24,521 nucleotides of DNA from UBA8337 sp965658615. Its GTDB lineage: Bacteria; Pseudomonadota; Alphaproteobacteria; RS24. The notes beneath the pieces were generated by a model. It was given only the letters and a program-made list of their open reading frames with translations, did no database searches and was not told the DNA's origin. Positions 7,305 through 14,717 of the stretch are shown here, in pieces. The translations under genes and the position numbers were made by a program. Positions within the stretch are counted from its first letter, which is position 1, and each line of letters starts with the position of its first letter. Location: the NCBI GenBank assembly GCA_965658615.1, contig CBFHSX010000027.1:1-24521 (forward strand), in the 5' to 3' direction.

Positions 7305-8285
7305 ATGGCCGACAACACAATCAAAGCCGTTGAAATCGCCGCCTTTGGTGGCCCTGAGGTGATGCAGCTGACACAAAAACCGCTGCCCGAACCGGGGCCG
7401 GGCGAGGTGCGTGTGCGCATGCAAATTATCGGTGTCAATCTGATCGACACATATCACCGTAATGGGCTGTATCCGCTCCCCCTGCCCTGCGGCTTGGGTG
7501 TCGAGGGGGCCGGTGAGGTCGAGGCCATTGGTGCGGGCGTCGATTTGAAATTAGGCACACGCGTCGCCTTCACTATGGGCTTGGGCGCTTATGCCGAAGC
7601 AATCGTCATGCCCGCCGCCGCGCTTATACAAGTGCCCGATACGGTCAGCCTCGAGCAGGCCGCCGCCGTGCTGCTGAAAGGCATGACGGTGGATTATCTG
7701 TTCAACGATACTTATCCGCTACAGGGCGGCGAGACGGTGCTGTTTCATGCCGCCGCCGGTGGTGTCGGGCTAATCGCCTGCCAATGGGCGCGCCATATCG
7801 GCGTTCATCTTATCGGCACGGCCTCGACACAAGAAAAATGCGATATGGCATTGGCGCATGGCGCGTATCGCTGTGTGCTGTCCGGCAGTGCCGATTTGGC
7901 CGAGCAGCTGAAAGAACTGGCCCCGGCGGGCGGCTATCCGGTGGTCTATGACTCGGTCGGCAAGGACACATATCGTCTGGGGCTGGACGTGCTGGCCCCG
8001 CGCGGCACATTTGCCAGCTTCGGCAATGCATCGGGCGCCATTGAGGCGGTCTCACCGCAGGATTTGGCAGCCAATGGTTCGCTGAAATTCACCCGCCCGA
8101 CACTGGCCACCTATATGGGCCTGCCCGGCTGGCTGCAGCGTTCATCGGCGCGGGTCCTACAATTGGTGCAAGACGGTATTGTGTCGGTGGAAATCAATCA
8201 GCGCTATCGGCTCGACGAGGTGCAAAAGCTGCACACGGATTTGGAAGCCCGCAAAACCACAGGCTGCAGCATTATCCTACCTTAG
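7305..8285 (+). CDS. Zinc-independent NADPH:quinone oxidoreductase (MDR family)
   Basis: This 326-residue medium-chain dehydrogenase/reductase has the quinone oxidoreductase layout. An N-terminal GroES-like domain carries FGGPEVM, GVNLIDTYHRNGLYP and GLGVEGAGEV, and the Rossmann glycine motif HAAAGGVG lies at about residues 148-155. The zinc-ligand cysteines of alcohol dehydrogenases are absent, as expected. The enzyme should reduce quinones or related carbonyl compounds in the cytoplasm with NADPH. The ATG at 7305 has an AGAG site about seven bases upstream, and a candidate promoter lies at 7246-7274. The gene appears to stand alone: the upstream neighbour is divergent, and its stop is two bases from the stop of the convergent small gene downstream. 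The length is normal, and the family call is secure though the true electron acceptor is not. Confidence 0.92.
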   Translation: MADNTIKAVEIAAFGGPEVMQLTQKPLPEPGPGEVRVRMQIIGVNLIDTYHRNGLYPLPLPCGLGVEGAGEVEAIGAGVDLKLGTRVAFTMGLGAYAEAIVMPAAALIQVPDTVSLEQAAAVLLKGMTVDYLFNDTYPLQGGETVLFHAAAGGVGLIACQWARHIGVHLIGTASTQEKCDMALAHGAYRCVLSGSADLAEQLKELAPAGGYPVVYDSVGKDTYRLGLDVLAPRGTFASFGNASGAIEAVSPQDLAANGSLKFTRPTLATYMGLPGWLQRSSARVLQLVQDGIVSVEINQRYRLDEVQKLHTDLEARKTTGCSIILP

Positions 8286-8287
8286 CT

Positions 8288-8485
8288 CTAGCGGGCGACG
8301 CAGCTATAAAATTGCGCCAACAGGCCATTATTGACCGGTGGCAATTCCGTATAGGCGTTCAATTCCGAGGCTTTGGCGCGGCAGCGTTCCAGCGTGCCGA
8401 AGAGCTGATTGGTCTGCACATGCTCTATGGCGGTCGGCTTGCCGTCCACACCGGCGACCAGCACAAGAATAATGGCCCATTTCAT
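8288..8485 (-). CDS. Small Cys-containing hypothetical protein
   Basis: This 65-residue protein has a short hydrophobic N terminus (MKWAIILVLVAG), then a soluble segment with two cysteines at positions 35 and 62 that could form a disulfide if it is exported. I do not recognise it. The N-terminal segment is short for a signal peptide, so export is uncertain. The start at 8485 is preceded by a GGGG-type ribosome site and lies two bases after the stop of the lipoprotein gene, which argues for a real, co-translated gene rather than a chance frame. It ends two bases from the convergent quinone oxidoreductase gene. Confidence 0.6.
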   Translation of the reverse strand: MKWAIILVLVAGVDGKPTAIEHVQTNQLFGTLERCRAKASELNAYTELPPVNNGLLAQFYSCVAR

Positions 8486-8487
8486 GT

Positions 8488-9003
8488 TTATCGCCCCACT
8501 TCATATAAATCCGGCTCGCTCACCGGACGCTGGAATTGCGCATTGCTGACGATGCGGTCGAAATACACTTCGTCACAAAGGCGCTTGTGATGCATGATCC
8601 AATGCATATCGGGCAGGCTGGCGACCGGTAATTTTTTGCTGCCATCGCCGACCCGCGAATAGACAACGCGCCGCAAAAAACTACGGTCAATACCGGTGCC
8701 GTCATATTTTTCTTTCATATTCTCCAAATCGGAGAAATAGGCCGAGCCATGGCGCGTATAATAACCCTCAAGCCAATAATAAATTGCGCCGCATTCCTGC
8801 AGGTCGAGCTCCGCCTTCAAGCGCAAGCGGTTCTTGCGCTCCAGCGCCAGACGACGATCCTCTTGAATTTTTTCGTAATAATTCTCAGCCAGTTCGGCCG
8901 GATTGGAGGCGAATTTCAGGCCTGTCGTGACATATTCAAGTGGCGACACACCGCCGCAAGATGCCAAGGCCAAACTGATAAACGCAACAAACGCAAAGCG
9001 CAT
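8488..9003 (-). CDS. Putative lipoprotein, function unknown
   Basis: The 171-residue product starts MRFAFVAFISLALASCGG, a typical lipoprotein signal peptide with a LASC lipobox and acylated Cys16. Gly17 and Gly18 follow the cysteine, with no Asp at +2, so outer-membrane sorting is likely. The mature part is charged, with a predicted helical stretch (about residues 40-65, rich in Glu, Lys and Arg) and several aromatic residues. No domain is recognised. The frame extends upstream to 9051, but ATG 9003 has a GGGAG site and places the signal peptide at the N terminus, so it was chosen. The gene is followed by the 65-residue gene after two bases. Together with the LolA-like gene 87 bases upstream it forms an envelope-related cluster. 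Confidence 0.75.
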   Translation of the reverse strand: MRFAFVAFISLALASCGGVSPLEYVTTGLKFASNPAELAENYYEKIQEDRRLALERKNRLRLKAELDLQECGAIYYWLEGYYTRHGSAYFSDLENMKEKYDGTGIDRSFLRRVVYSRVGDGSKKLPVASLPDMHWIMHHKRLCDEVYFDRIVSNAQFQRPVSEPDLYEVGR

Positions 9004-9090
9004 ACTAACTCCCCTCTTACAAGGTGAGTACAGTGGCAAAGTTTTCGTCACGTTTCAACAGGCAGAAAAATTTGTTTGAACGGCTGCGCC

Positions 9091-9867
9091 TTAATTGGCC
9101 AGCGCATCCGGGCCGAAATCATCATCCAGCAGGATGACATCGACTTGCACATCGCCACGGTCGAGTTCGGTCTTGCCGCCGCTTTGCAGATTTTCCATCA
9201 GCGACAGAGCAATAACCGGCACGCCTTCAAACTCCTGAAATCCGAGATTGGACAGGCGCTTCAACTCGCGGCCGTTTTTGTCGAAAAACAGAATTGACCG
9301 CACGGTCTTATTGCTTTTGGAAATTTGGTAGAGCAGTTTCGAATAAGGGTCAGCCTTATCCTTCGGCGTGGCGGCGATGATAAAATAGGCTTCGCTCTCG
9401 CCGGCCAGCTCGTAACTGTCCTGCCCGACGCGGCGTCCGGCAATATCACTATAGGAAAAATCGGAGCCGAAAAAGCTGTCGCTTTGGCCTTTGGCCTTAA
9501 TGGCGCGCGGCTTACCGACAGAAGGAAAATAGACAAAGCTTTTCTGCGCGCCGGTCGCCATATTCATATCGGTCGCATAGCCCGCGCCTTTAATCGAGTC
9601 CGGCGCCCGGAAGGTGGCGATGATTTGTTTGCGGTCGCCTTGCTGCTTGGTTAACAAGCGCAATGCGCGCTGCCGCTCTTTGCCATTGGCTTCGATACGC
9701 ATATCGACCTCTGCCACCAGCGAGGGGAAATGATCGAGAATTTTATGCGCGTCGCGCATAATCGCATCGGCATCTTGCGCCGAGGCTATCGAAACAGGCG
9801 CAAATCCGATGGACGCGACCAGCGCCAAAATGGCTGAATGACGAAGAGACGAAATAAGCGAGAACAT
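9091..9867 (-). CDS. LolA-like periplasmic outer-membrane lipoprotein-sorting protein
   Basis: This 258-residue protein has a signal peptide with probable cleavage after Ala30 (SIASA before QDAD), so it should be periplasmic. The mature domain has features of the LolA_like family (Pfam type 'outer membrane lipoprotein-sorting protein'): repeated beta strands, a FRAPDSIKGAGY segment, a SFFGSDFSYSDIAG motif and a lysine-rich LLYQISKSNKTVRSI strand. Proteins of this kind form a half-barrel that binds hydrophobic molecules; family members are often found next to RND-type exporters, but none is visible here. The ATG lies at 9867. A role in moving lipids or lipoproteins across the periplasm is inferred from the fold, not shown. 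The downstream lipoprotein gene could encode a partner. Confidence 0.75.
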   Translation of the reverse strand: MFSLISSLRHSAILALVASIGFAPVSIASAQDADAIMRDAHKILDHFPSLVAEVDMRIEANGKERQRALRLLTKQQGDRKQIIATFRAPDSIKGAGYATDMNMATGAQKSFVYFPSVGKPRAIKAKGQSDSFFGSDFSYSDIAGRRVGQDSYELAGESEAYFIIAATPKDKADPYSKLLYQISKSNKTVRSILFFDKNGRELKRLSNLGFQEFEGVPVIALSLMENLQSGGKTELDRGDVQVDVILLDDDFGPDALAN

Positions 9868-9988
9868 GAAAAACCCCGAAAAACTATTCGCCTCGTTAAA
9901 CCAGAATTCGGCGTCTCATGTCCAATTATTTTTCGCGCGCGCCTTACAGTTTCATGGCTGAAACGCCGAGCCTAAGGCAAATAATTTA

Positions 9989-10975
9989 TCACCGCACGCC
10001 GTGCAGAAAATCGACAATACGCGGCATAATGGCAAGCCGCGCAATCATGCGCCGGGCCGTTTGCTGCACTTTGTCAGGATGCGAATAGGAAATACCATCG
10101 CTCATGATATCGCGTACGCCGCCAATGATCAGGTAGAAATGCCCTTGGCGAAACAGACCGGTAATGGGGCGCGGCAAGATACCGAAACCCTTCGGATACA
10201 TGCGTTCCACCGCCATTAGATTATTGCAAAAGCTGCGCGTAATCAGCTTTTGCGCGGTGCGAGGGTCATCGGCATAAATCTCAAATTTGGCCTCAAACCC
10301 CTCATGCTTGACCTTATAGCGCCGCTTGCGAATAACCTGCCCGCGCAGCCAATTCAGCACAAAACCGTAATCGCGTTTGATATAGACCTTACCCTCAAAC
10401 GCCACCGGCACGGAAATATCAATCACCAAATTATGATTGCGCTTGGTGCGCCGCCCGCCGCGGCTGTGCATTTCGCGGCGTTTATAACAGACATTGAAAA
10501 ATTGCAGCGCGCAATCGCGATAAGTGCCGACATGGTAGTTACTGATAATGATCTCGCCCTTTTTGCCCATACCCTCGCTTTGCAGCATAAAAGCCGTGGT
10601 GTCGGCTGCCGCCTCGATCGGCTCTTGATGAAATATCGGCGCGAAATGCGTGGCGACGCTGCGGCGCATAAATTCATCAAAGCGGCGCACTGTGCCGAAG
10701 AAACCCATACCGAACAGATATACCCAACCGAAACTGGCCAGCATGGCACCGAGCAGATAAATGCCGCCTGCGCCTTCTTCAAAGGGCGGCGGGAAAAATT
10801 GCGCGCCGTAAATAAGCCCCGGCAAAGGGATGAAGGGATAAAGAAAAATGCCCAGATACAGAATGCGGCGCTTGGCGACAAAAGCAGCGCGATAGCTCCG
10901 CAAATGCGGCGCGATTTGGCTGTCCCAGACCCTCGAAAAGCCCGTTTCAGCTCCCGTTTTTTCCTGAAACCGCAT
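9989..10975 (-). CDS. DUF3137 membrane protein
   Basis: This 328-residue protein has two membrane segments near residues 39-60 and 71-95, followed by a large soluble domain. The soluble part contains a SNYHVGTYRDCALQFFNV strand, a basic KRNHNLVIDISVPVAFEGKV stretch, and the segment FEAKFEIYADDPRTAQKLIT, which matches the characteristic DUF3137 pattern. The frame continues upstream to a TTG at 10990, but ATG 10975 with GGGG four bases before is the simpler start. The function of DUF3137 proteins is unknown; the soluble domain probably faces the cytoplasm. The gene is divergent from pirin across 124 bases and is separated by 121 bases from the LolA-like gene, so it may be transcribed alone or lead the envelope cluster. 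Confidence 0.78.
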   Translation of the reverse strand: MRFQEKTGAETGFSRVWDSQIAPHLRSYRAAFVAKRRILYLGIFLYPFIPLPGLIYGAQFFPPPFEEGAGGIYLLGAMLASFGWVYLFGMGFFGTVRRFDEFMRRSVATHFAPIFHQEPIEAAADTTAFMLQSEGMGKKGEIIISNYHVGTYRDCALQFFNVCYKRREMHSRGGRRTKRNHNLVIDISVPVAFEGKVYIKRDYGFVLNWLRGQVIRKRRYKVKHEGFEAKFEIYADDPRTAQKLITRSFCNNLMAVERMYPKGFGILPRPITGLFRQGHFYLIIGGVRDIMSDGISYSHPDKVQQTARRMIARLAIMPRIVDFLHGVR

Positions 10976-11046
10976 AAAACCCCAACACAATAGACAGACA
11001 AATTAGGCAATTTGCCGCCGCATGACCAGACTTTCCGTACACCCCA

Positions 11047-11074
11047 TTGAATTGGCAAATGGCGCGCCTATATC
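11047..11074 (+). promoter_or_regulatory. Candidate sigma-70 promoter for pirin
   Basis: TTGAAT at 11047-11052 and TATATC at 11069-11074 are separated by 16 bases, and transcription would start about 20 bases before the pirin ATG. A GGAG ribosome site lies at 11090-11093. The match is by eye and modest. Confidence 0.3.
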
Positions 11075-11099
11075 AGGCCGGTAACGATCGGAGCCAACT

Positions 11100-11792
11100 A
11101 TGCTGACACATTATCCCTATAGCGCACTCGGACAGGCCAATTTCGACTGGCTGGCGGCGCGGCATCATTTTTCTTTTGGCCAATATCACAACCCCGAAAA
11201 ACCGAATTTCGGCGATTTGGTGGTTATCAATGACGATATCATCCAGCCGCAAACCGGTTTTGCGCCGCATAGCCATGCCGATATGGAAATCATCACCTAT
11301 GTGCGACGCGGCGCCATCAGCCATGAAGACAGCCAAGGCAATAAGGGGCGCACCGGTGCCGGGGATGTGCAGGTGATGAGTGCCGGCAGCGGCATTCAAC
11401 ATTCGGAATATAATCTCGAGGATGAAGCGACCAATCTGTTTCAAATCTGGATCCTGCCCGACGACCAAGGCCTCGCACCGCGCTGGGACAGTGCCATATT
11501 TCCGCGCCGCGACATTGACACTGAATTGCCGCTTCTGGTCTCCGGCGATGGCCAAGCGCCGTTGCATATCAACAATAAAGCGGCCCGCATATATGCCGGT
11601 GCCTTGCGCGACGGCCAGCGGCTGACGCATAAGATTGCCGGGCGCGCTTATATTCTGGTGTCAGAAGGCGCGCTGACCATTGGCAGCATTGATGCAACAC
11701 GCGGCGATGGCGTGACGGTCGAAAACCAAGATAGTGTAGACATCACCGCGCAGGGCGATAGTGATGTATTGATTATTGAGGTAGCGGCTTAA
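11100..11792 (+). CDS. Pirin-family bicupin protein (quercetinase-like)
   Basis: This 230-residue protein is a pirin of the YhhW type. The metal site is complete: His57 and His59 (GFAPHSHADMEIITYV), His101 and Glu103 (SGIQHSEYN). GDVQVMSAGSGI and LFQIWILP are family signatures. A second, degenerate cupin half follows. Relatives can open the flavonol quercetin with O2 or act as redox-sensitive regulators; the physiological substrate in bacteria is mostly unknown. The ATG has GGAG six bases upstream. The stop codon overlaps that of the convergent TauD-like gene through a shared TTAA at 11789-11792. Pirins respond to oxidative or electrophile stress in several bacteria, which would suit a window with several glutathione transferases, but this link is inference. 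Confidence 0.92.
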   Translation: MLTHYPYSALGQANFDWLAARHHFSFGQYHNPEKPNFGDLVVINDDIIQPQTGFAPHSHADMEIITYVRRGAISHEDSQGNKGRTGAGDVQVMSAGSGIQHSEYNLEDEATNLFQIWILPDDQGLAPRWDSAIFPRRDIDTELPLLVSGDGQAPLHINNKAARIYAGALRDGQRLTHKIAGRAYILVSEGALTIGSIDATRGDGVTVENQDSVDITAQGDSDVLIIEVAA

Positions 11793-12637
11793 AACCGTGT
11801 ATCGGCAATCGTCGTGCGGTGCAGCAAGCGGTCATAGCCGTCATAGCCGCCGGTTGCGGCGTGCAGCAGCGAGCGATTATCCCACATGACCAGCATATCC
11901 TTCGCCCATTTATGCGAATAAATCAGCTCTTCTTGCACTTGTAGGCCGTAAAACTCGATAAGCAGCGCATCGCTCTCTTGTTTTTCGAGACCGGCAAAGC
12001 CCTGAATATAAGCTGCCGATGAATAAAGCGCCTTTTTGCCCGTTTCATGATGGGTGCGCACATAAGGGTGCTCGCGCTTTTCGCGCGCTTTCTCGCTGGG
12101 CAGGATTTTCATCGAGCGCCCCCCCTCTTGATCGCCCTCGCCATAAGCCCCGTCGGGCGCATAGCCAAGTTCTGCCGAATGAATGGCGGTCAGGCTGTCG
12201 GCCTTGTCGCGCAACGCATCGGGTAGGCGCTCATAGGCGGCCACTTGATCGGCAAACAGCGTATTGCCACCCTGCGGCGGGATGGTGATGCCGAACAGGC
12301 ATGTACCGGCCGGCGGGACTTCCAAAAAACTCCAATCGGAATGAAACGCTTCGGCGAAAATCGGCGTCCGCTCATCGGCATTGCGCTGAATGGCGGCGAT
12401 ATTTTCGTGCCCGTCAATATGGCCGAAAAACGGATCTTCGCCAAACTCACCAAAGCACAGGGTGATGCGCTCAAGATCGTCATCGCTCAATTTCTGGTCG
12501 GGAAAGGCAATGACCTTGTTTTCCAGCCAAATGGCGCGCAGCTCACCGGCCAAATCGGCCGAAATGTCCTGCGTCAAATCCACACCCGTGACAAAGGCCC
12601 CGCAACTCGCATCTGATTTTTCTACCTGTAGCGCCAT
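11789..12637 (-). CDS. TauD/TfdA-family 2OG/Fe(II) dioxygenase
   Basis: This 282-residue protein has the complete iron and 2-oxoglutarate site: His99 and Asp101 (EAFHSDWSF), His259 (WDNRSLLHAA), and Arg274 in the closing HRTTIADTRF. The N-terminal GAFVTGVDLTQDIS and the NTLFADQVAAYERLPD segment are typical of TauD/TfdA enzymes. These hydroxylate a wide range of small acids, including taurine and other sulfonates, aryloxyacetates, and carnitine precursors; the substrate is not predictable here. The ATG has a GGGAG site seven bases upstream and follows the SDR gene by 14 bases, so the two are probably co-transcribed. It is 8 kb away from the sulfonate monooxygenase operon, so I do not link them directly. 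Its stop overlaps the pirin stop. Confidence 0.9.
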   Translation of the reverse strand: MALQVEKSDASCGAFVTGVDLTQDISADLAGELRAIWLENKVIAFPDQKLSDDDLERITLCFGEFGEDPFFGHIDGHENIAAIQRNADERTPIFAEAFHSDWSFLEVPPAGTCLFGITIPPQGGNTLFADQVAAYERLPDALRDKADSLTAIHSAELGYAPDGAYGEGDQEGGRSMKILPSEKAREKREHPYVRTHHETGKKALYSSAAYIQGFAGLEKQESDALLIEFYGLQVQEELIYSHKWAKDMLVMWDNRSLLHAATGGYDGYDRLLHRTTIADTRF

Positions 12638-12651
12638 ACGCCCACTCCCGC

Positions 12652-13422
12652 CTAATTATTCCACCAAGGCTGTTCTGAATACGGCCTTATGTCAACCTCA
12701 CTGCTCCAAGCCGAGCGGTGTTGGTGTGCGATGTGGTAATAGGTCTCGGCCACCCTTTCCGGAATGACCAGCATATCCTTACCATTGCCGCGTTCTTCCA
12801 GCAGCTTTTGATACAGCTCCGGTCCTAGCAATTTGCCGATTGTGTCGGGCGCTTCAATCGGCGCGTCGATATAAATATGGCAAATGTGAATGCCCTTGGA
12901 CGCCAGCTCGGCATTCAGCGATTGGCACAACATGCGCCGCCCGCCAATCGCCGCCGCATGGGCGTGCTGACCGGCATTGCCGCGCATGGCCGAGGTGGCT
13001 GAGGTGACAAGAATTTTGCCGCCGCCGCGCGCTTCCATAATCGGTGCCAGTGTTTTGGCGACCCGAAACAGCGCCAGGCTGGTCAGACGCCAGCCCATTT
13101 CAAACAATTTCAGCGGCGTGTCAGCCAGTGTTTTATCGCCAAATTGCGCGCCGAGATTGAAAATGAAAACCTCGACCGGGCCGATATTATTTTCAACATC
13201 GGCGATCAAATCCTCAATCGCATTTTCTTCCAGCGCATTAATCAGCATTCCGGTGGCAGCACCGCCCGCATCTTTAATGTCATTGACCAGCCTATGCAGC
13301 CCGTCCTCATCGCTGCGCCGCGCCAACACGGCGTGATAGCCCTCGCGCGCAAATTTCTTGGCGACATTCCCCCCGACACCGGCCCCGGCACCAAGCACCA
13401 AACATACAGGCGTCTGACTCAT
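12652..13422 (-). CDS. SDR-fold protein with degenerate catalytic residues
   Basis: This 256-residue protein keeps the short-chain dehydrogenase fold: the Gly-rich cofactor motif GAGAGVG (residues 11-17), an acid pattern after strand 2, FNLGAQ in place of NNAG, and the ILVTSATSAMRG strand. The usual Ser-Tyr-Lys triad cannot be found. Aligning by the conserved RGxxG after strand 5, the Ser position is Ala142 (Ser141 and Ser144 are near), Tyr becomes His155 and Lys becomes Ile159. The Asn of the tetrad lies in the altered FNLG context. It may bind a nucleotide without classical reduction, or use other residues. The frame extends upstream to 13536, but ATG 13422 has a GGGAGAG site and starts with the normal first strand. 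It precedes the TauD-like gene by 14 bases, so a joint pathway is possible. Confidence 0.82.
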   Translation of the reverse strand: MSQTPVCLVLGAGAGVGGNVAKKFAREGYHAVLARRSDEDGLHRLVNDIKDAGGAATGMLINALEENAIEDLIADVENNIGPVEVFIFNLGAQFGDKTLADTPLKLFEMGWRLTSLALFRVAKTLAPIMEARGGGKILVTSATSAMRGNAGQHAHAAAIGGRRMLCQSLNAELASKGIHICHIYIDAPIEAPDTIGKLLGPELYQKLLEERGNGKDMLVIPERVAETYYHIAHQHRSAWSSEVDIRPYSEQPWWNN

Positions 13423-13522
13423 GCTCTGCTCTCCCTCTAGTCGCCAACCAGTCTGGCCAGTTAGGCAGGGGGTTTCAACCGCTTTTTTCGCGCCTCTATT
13501 GATATTGAATTTTAGGAGAAAA

Positions 13523-13598
13523 TGGTGCCGGCACACGGACTTGAACCGCGGACCCTCTGATTACAAATCAGATGCTCTACCAACTGAGCTATACCGGC
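13523..13598 (-). tRNA. tRNA-Thr (anticodon TGT)
   Basis: On the minus strand a 76-base cloverleaf reads GCCGGTA at the 5' acceptor strand, pairing with TGCCGGC at the 3' side (one G-T pair). The D-arm is AGCTCAGTTGGTAGAGC, the anticodon stem-loop is TCTGATTTGTAATCAGA with TGT at the centre, and the T-arm contains GGTTCAAGTCC. The CCA end is encoded at 13523-13525. The anticodon TGT reads ACA and related threonine codons. It lies between a glutathione transferase gene and the SDR gene, and no attachment-site repeat of its 3' end is visible in the window, so it does not seem to have been used for integration. Confidence 0.96.
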
Positions 13599-13619
13599 TT
13601 GCTTTCAAAAGCTGCGATT

Positions 13620-13648
13620 GAGATAACCAATATTTGTCGCCTTGGCAA
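13620..13648 (-). promoter_or_regulatory. Candidate promoter for tRNA-Thr
   Basis: On the minus strand TTGCCA (forward TGGCAA at 13643-13648, five of six matches to TTGACA) is separated by 17 bases from a weak -10, TATCTC (forward 13620-13625). Transcription would start roughly 15 bases before the tRNA. The -35 is good and the -10 is poor. Confidence 0.3.
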
Positions 13649-13674
13649 GCCACAAAACGGTTCGTTTGGGATGA

Positions 13675-14358
13675 TTAGAGCGGCAGCACCATGGAGGGAC
13701 GACCGTCTTTTTCTTGCGCGGTTTTGAACGCCGGGCGGTCGGCAATGCGTTGCAGCCAGGCACGGCAATGCTTGTGCTGCTGGCCGATATAACCGCGGTC
13801 CATGGCCGATTGCATCGGGTAGCTGAGCGTAATATCAGCCACCGTCAGCTGATCACCGCCAAACCAAACGGCTTTGTTGAGATCCCTCTCAGCCTTGTCC
13901 AACAGCACGCCGATGCGCGGCATGATGAACCCGTCACCGAGAATTTTGCCGACCAGCTTAACCATGGGGCGCAATGGCAGCGGCGCGCGCTTTTGCACGA
14001 TGCGCATCACACTATCGACCAATATGAGCGGCATGAGCGAGCCTTGCGCCGCGTGATACCAAAACAAATGCCGCGCGTGATGCGGGTCATTTTTGGCGGC
14101 GCGCAGGGTGGTCTCGCCGACCCCGTCAAGAATGTAATCCGTGATGGCATTGGTCTCAGCCAAAGCCAAATCACCTTGCGTGATGACCGGAGCTGTGCCG
14201 AGCGGCGACAGCTTTTTATAATCGGCCGGGGCCAACAAGGTTTTTTTATCTCGCTCGTAAAGCTTCAGCTCATAGTCAATGCCAAGCTCTTCCAACAGCC
14301 ACAGCGTGCGGAAGGATTGCGAATATTCCAAATGATGAAGAACCAGCGGCTCGCTCAT
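13675..14358 (-). CDS. Glutathione S-transferase family protein
   Basis: The 227-residue product has the two-domain glutathione transferase layout. The N-terminal thioredoxin-like domain includes LEYSQSFRTLWLLEELGIDYE, the cis-Pro segment LGTAPVITQGD and the glutathione-contacting AETNAI motif. The helical C-terminal domain contains FGGDQLTVADITLSYP. The ATG at 14358 has a GGAGTG site. The N-terminal half is similar in pattern to the transferase at 5478-6095 (shared RTLWLLEEL) but the C-terminal domains differ, so recent duplication is unlikely. Substrate unknown. It lies 76 bases upstream of the tRNA and 71 bases downstream of the P-II-like gene on the same strand, so it could be transcribed on its own or as an extension of the P-II operon. 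Confidence 0.9.
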   Translation of the reverse strand: MSEPLVLHHLEYSQSFRTLWLLEELGIDYELKLYERDKKTLLAPADYKKLSPLGTAPVITQGDLALAETNAITDYILDGVGETTLRAAKNDPHHARHLFWYHAAQGSLMPLILVDSVMRIVQKRAPLPLRPMVKLVGKILGDGFIMPRIGVLLDKAERDLNKAVWFGGDQLTVADITLSYPMQSAMDRGYIGQQHKHCRAWLQRIADRPAFKTAQEKDGRPSMVLPL

Positions 14359-14429
14359 GGGTCACTCCGAAATTAAACTCTGCAAACAGAAATAATTCGA
14401 TTGGCGAAATGGCAAGCGCAAGCGTGTGG

Positions 14430-14717
14430 TTAGCTGACTTTTTTGTGCAATGGCATTTGATACACCAGCCCGCTTTGCGGTTCGGTCAGGCCGGCTTTTT
14501 TGCACACCAAATCAAACATTTTATCAGCGTCTTTTTCTGCCACCAGAACAGTCAGAATATCATTTTCCGAGGCCGACCCGAATTCACGAAAGACAAACAG
14601 GTCATCGGTCCGGCCGGCTTCGACATAAACGCCGAGCACACGCTTATCGGCTTTCAACTCGGCGAGCATTTGATTGCCGACGCCCTTATGCAGAAATGCG
14701 CCTATCTCGGTAATCAT
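14430..14717 (-). CDS. P-II-like small signal protein
   Basis: This 95-residue protein has a P-II-like ferredoxin fold pattern. The C-terminal half reads ENDILTVLVAEKDADKMFD then a GLTEPQSGLVYQMPL strand, comparable to the DILTVVV and GLMFMTRL positions of P-II proteins. The first half has no clear T-loop tyrosine. P-II-like proteins bind nucleotides or other small ligands and regulate transporters. The ATG at 14717 overlaps the stop of the larger P-II gene by four bases (ATGA), so the two are translationally coupled and probably made in fixed proportion. They may form a mixed oligomer or act on the same DUF1538 transporter; this is inference. The family call rests on the fold pattern and context rather than on an exact signature. 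Confidence 0.7.
   Translation of the reverse strand: MITEIGAFLHKGVGNQMLAELKADKRVLGVYVEAGRTDDLFVFREFGSASENDILTVLVAEKDADKMFDLVCKKAGLTEPQSGLVYQMPLHKKVS

Noticed and set aside
10250..10993. Plus-strand open frame of 247 codons
   Set aside because: It is opposite the DUF3137 gene and shows no start signal or domain; the DUF3137 frame has clear family segments.
11789..12637. TauD-like dioxygenase as part of the sulfonate operon
   Set aside because: It is 8 kb away on the other strand in another gene group, and TauD/TfdA substrates are too varied to claim a link.
13523..13598. tRNA-Thr as an integration site
   Set aside because: No repeat of its 3' end, integrase or change in gene style is seen on either side within the window.
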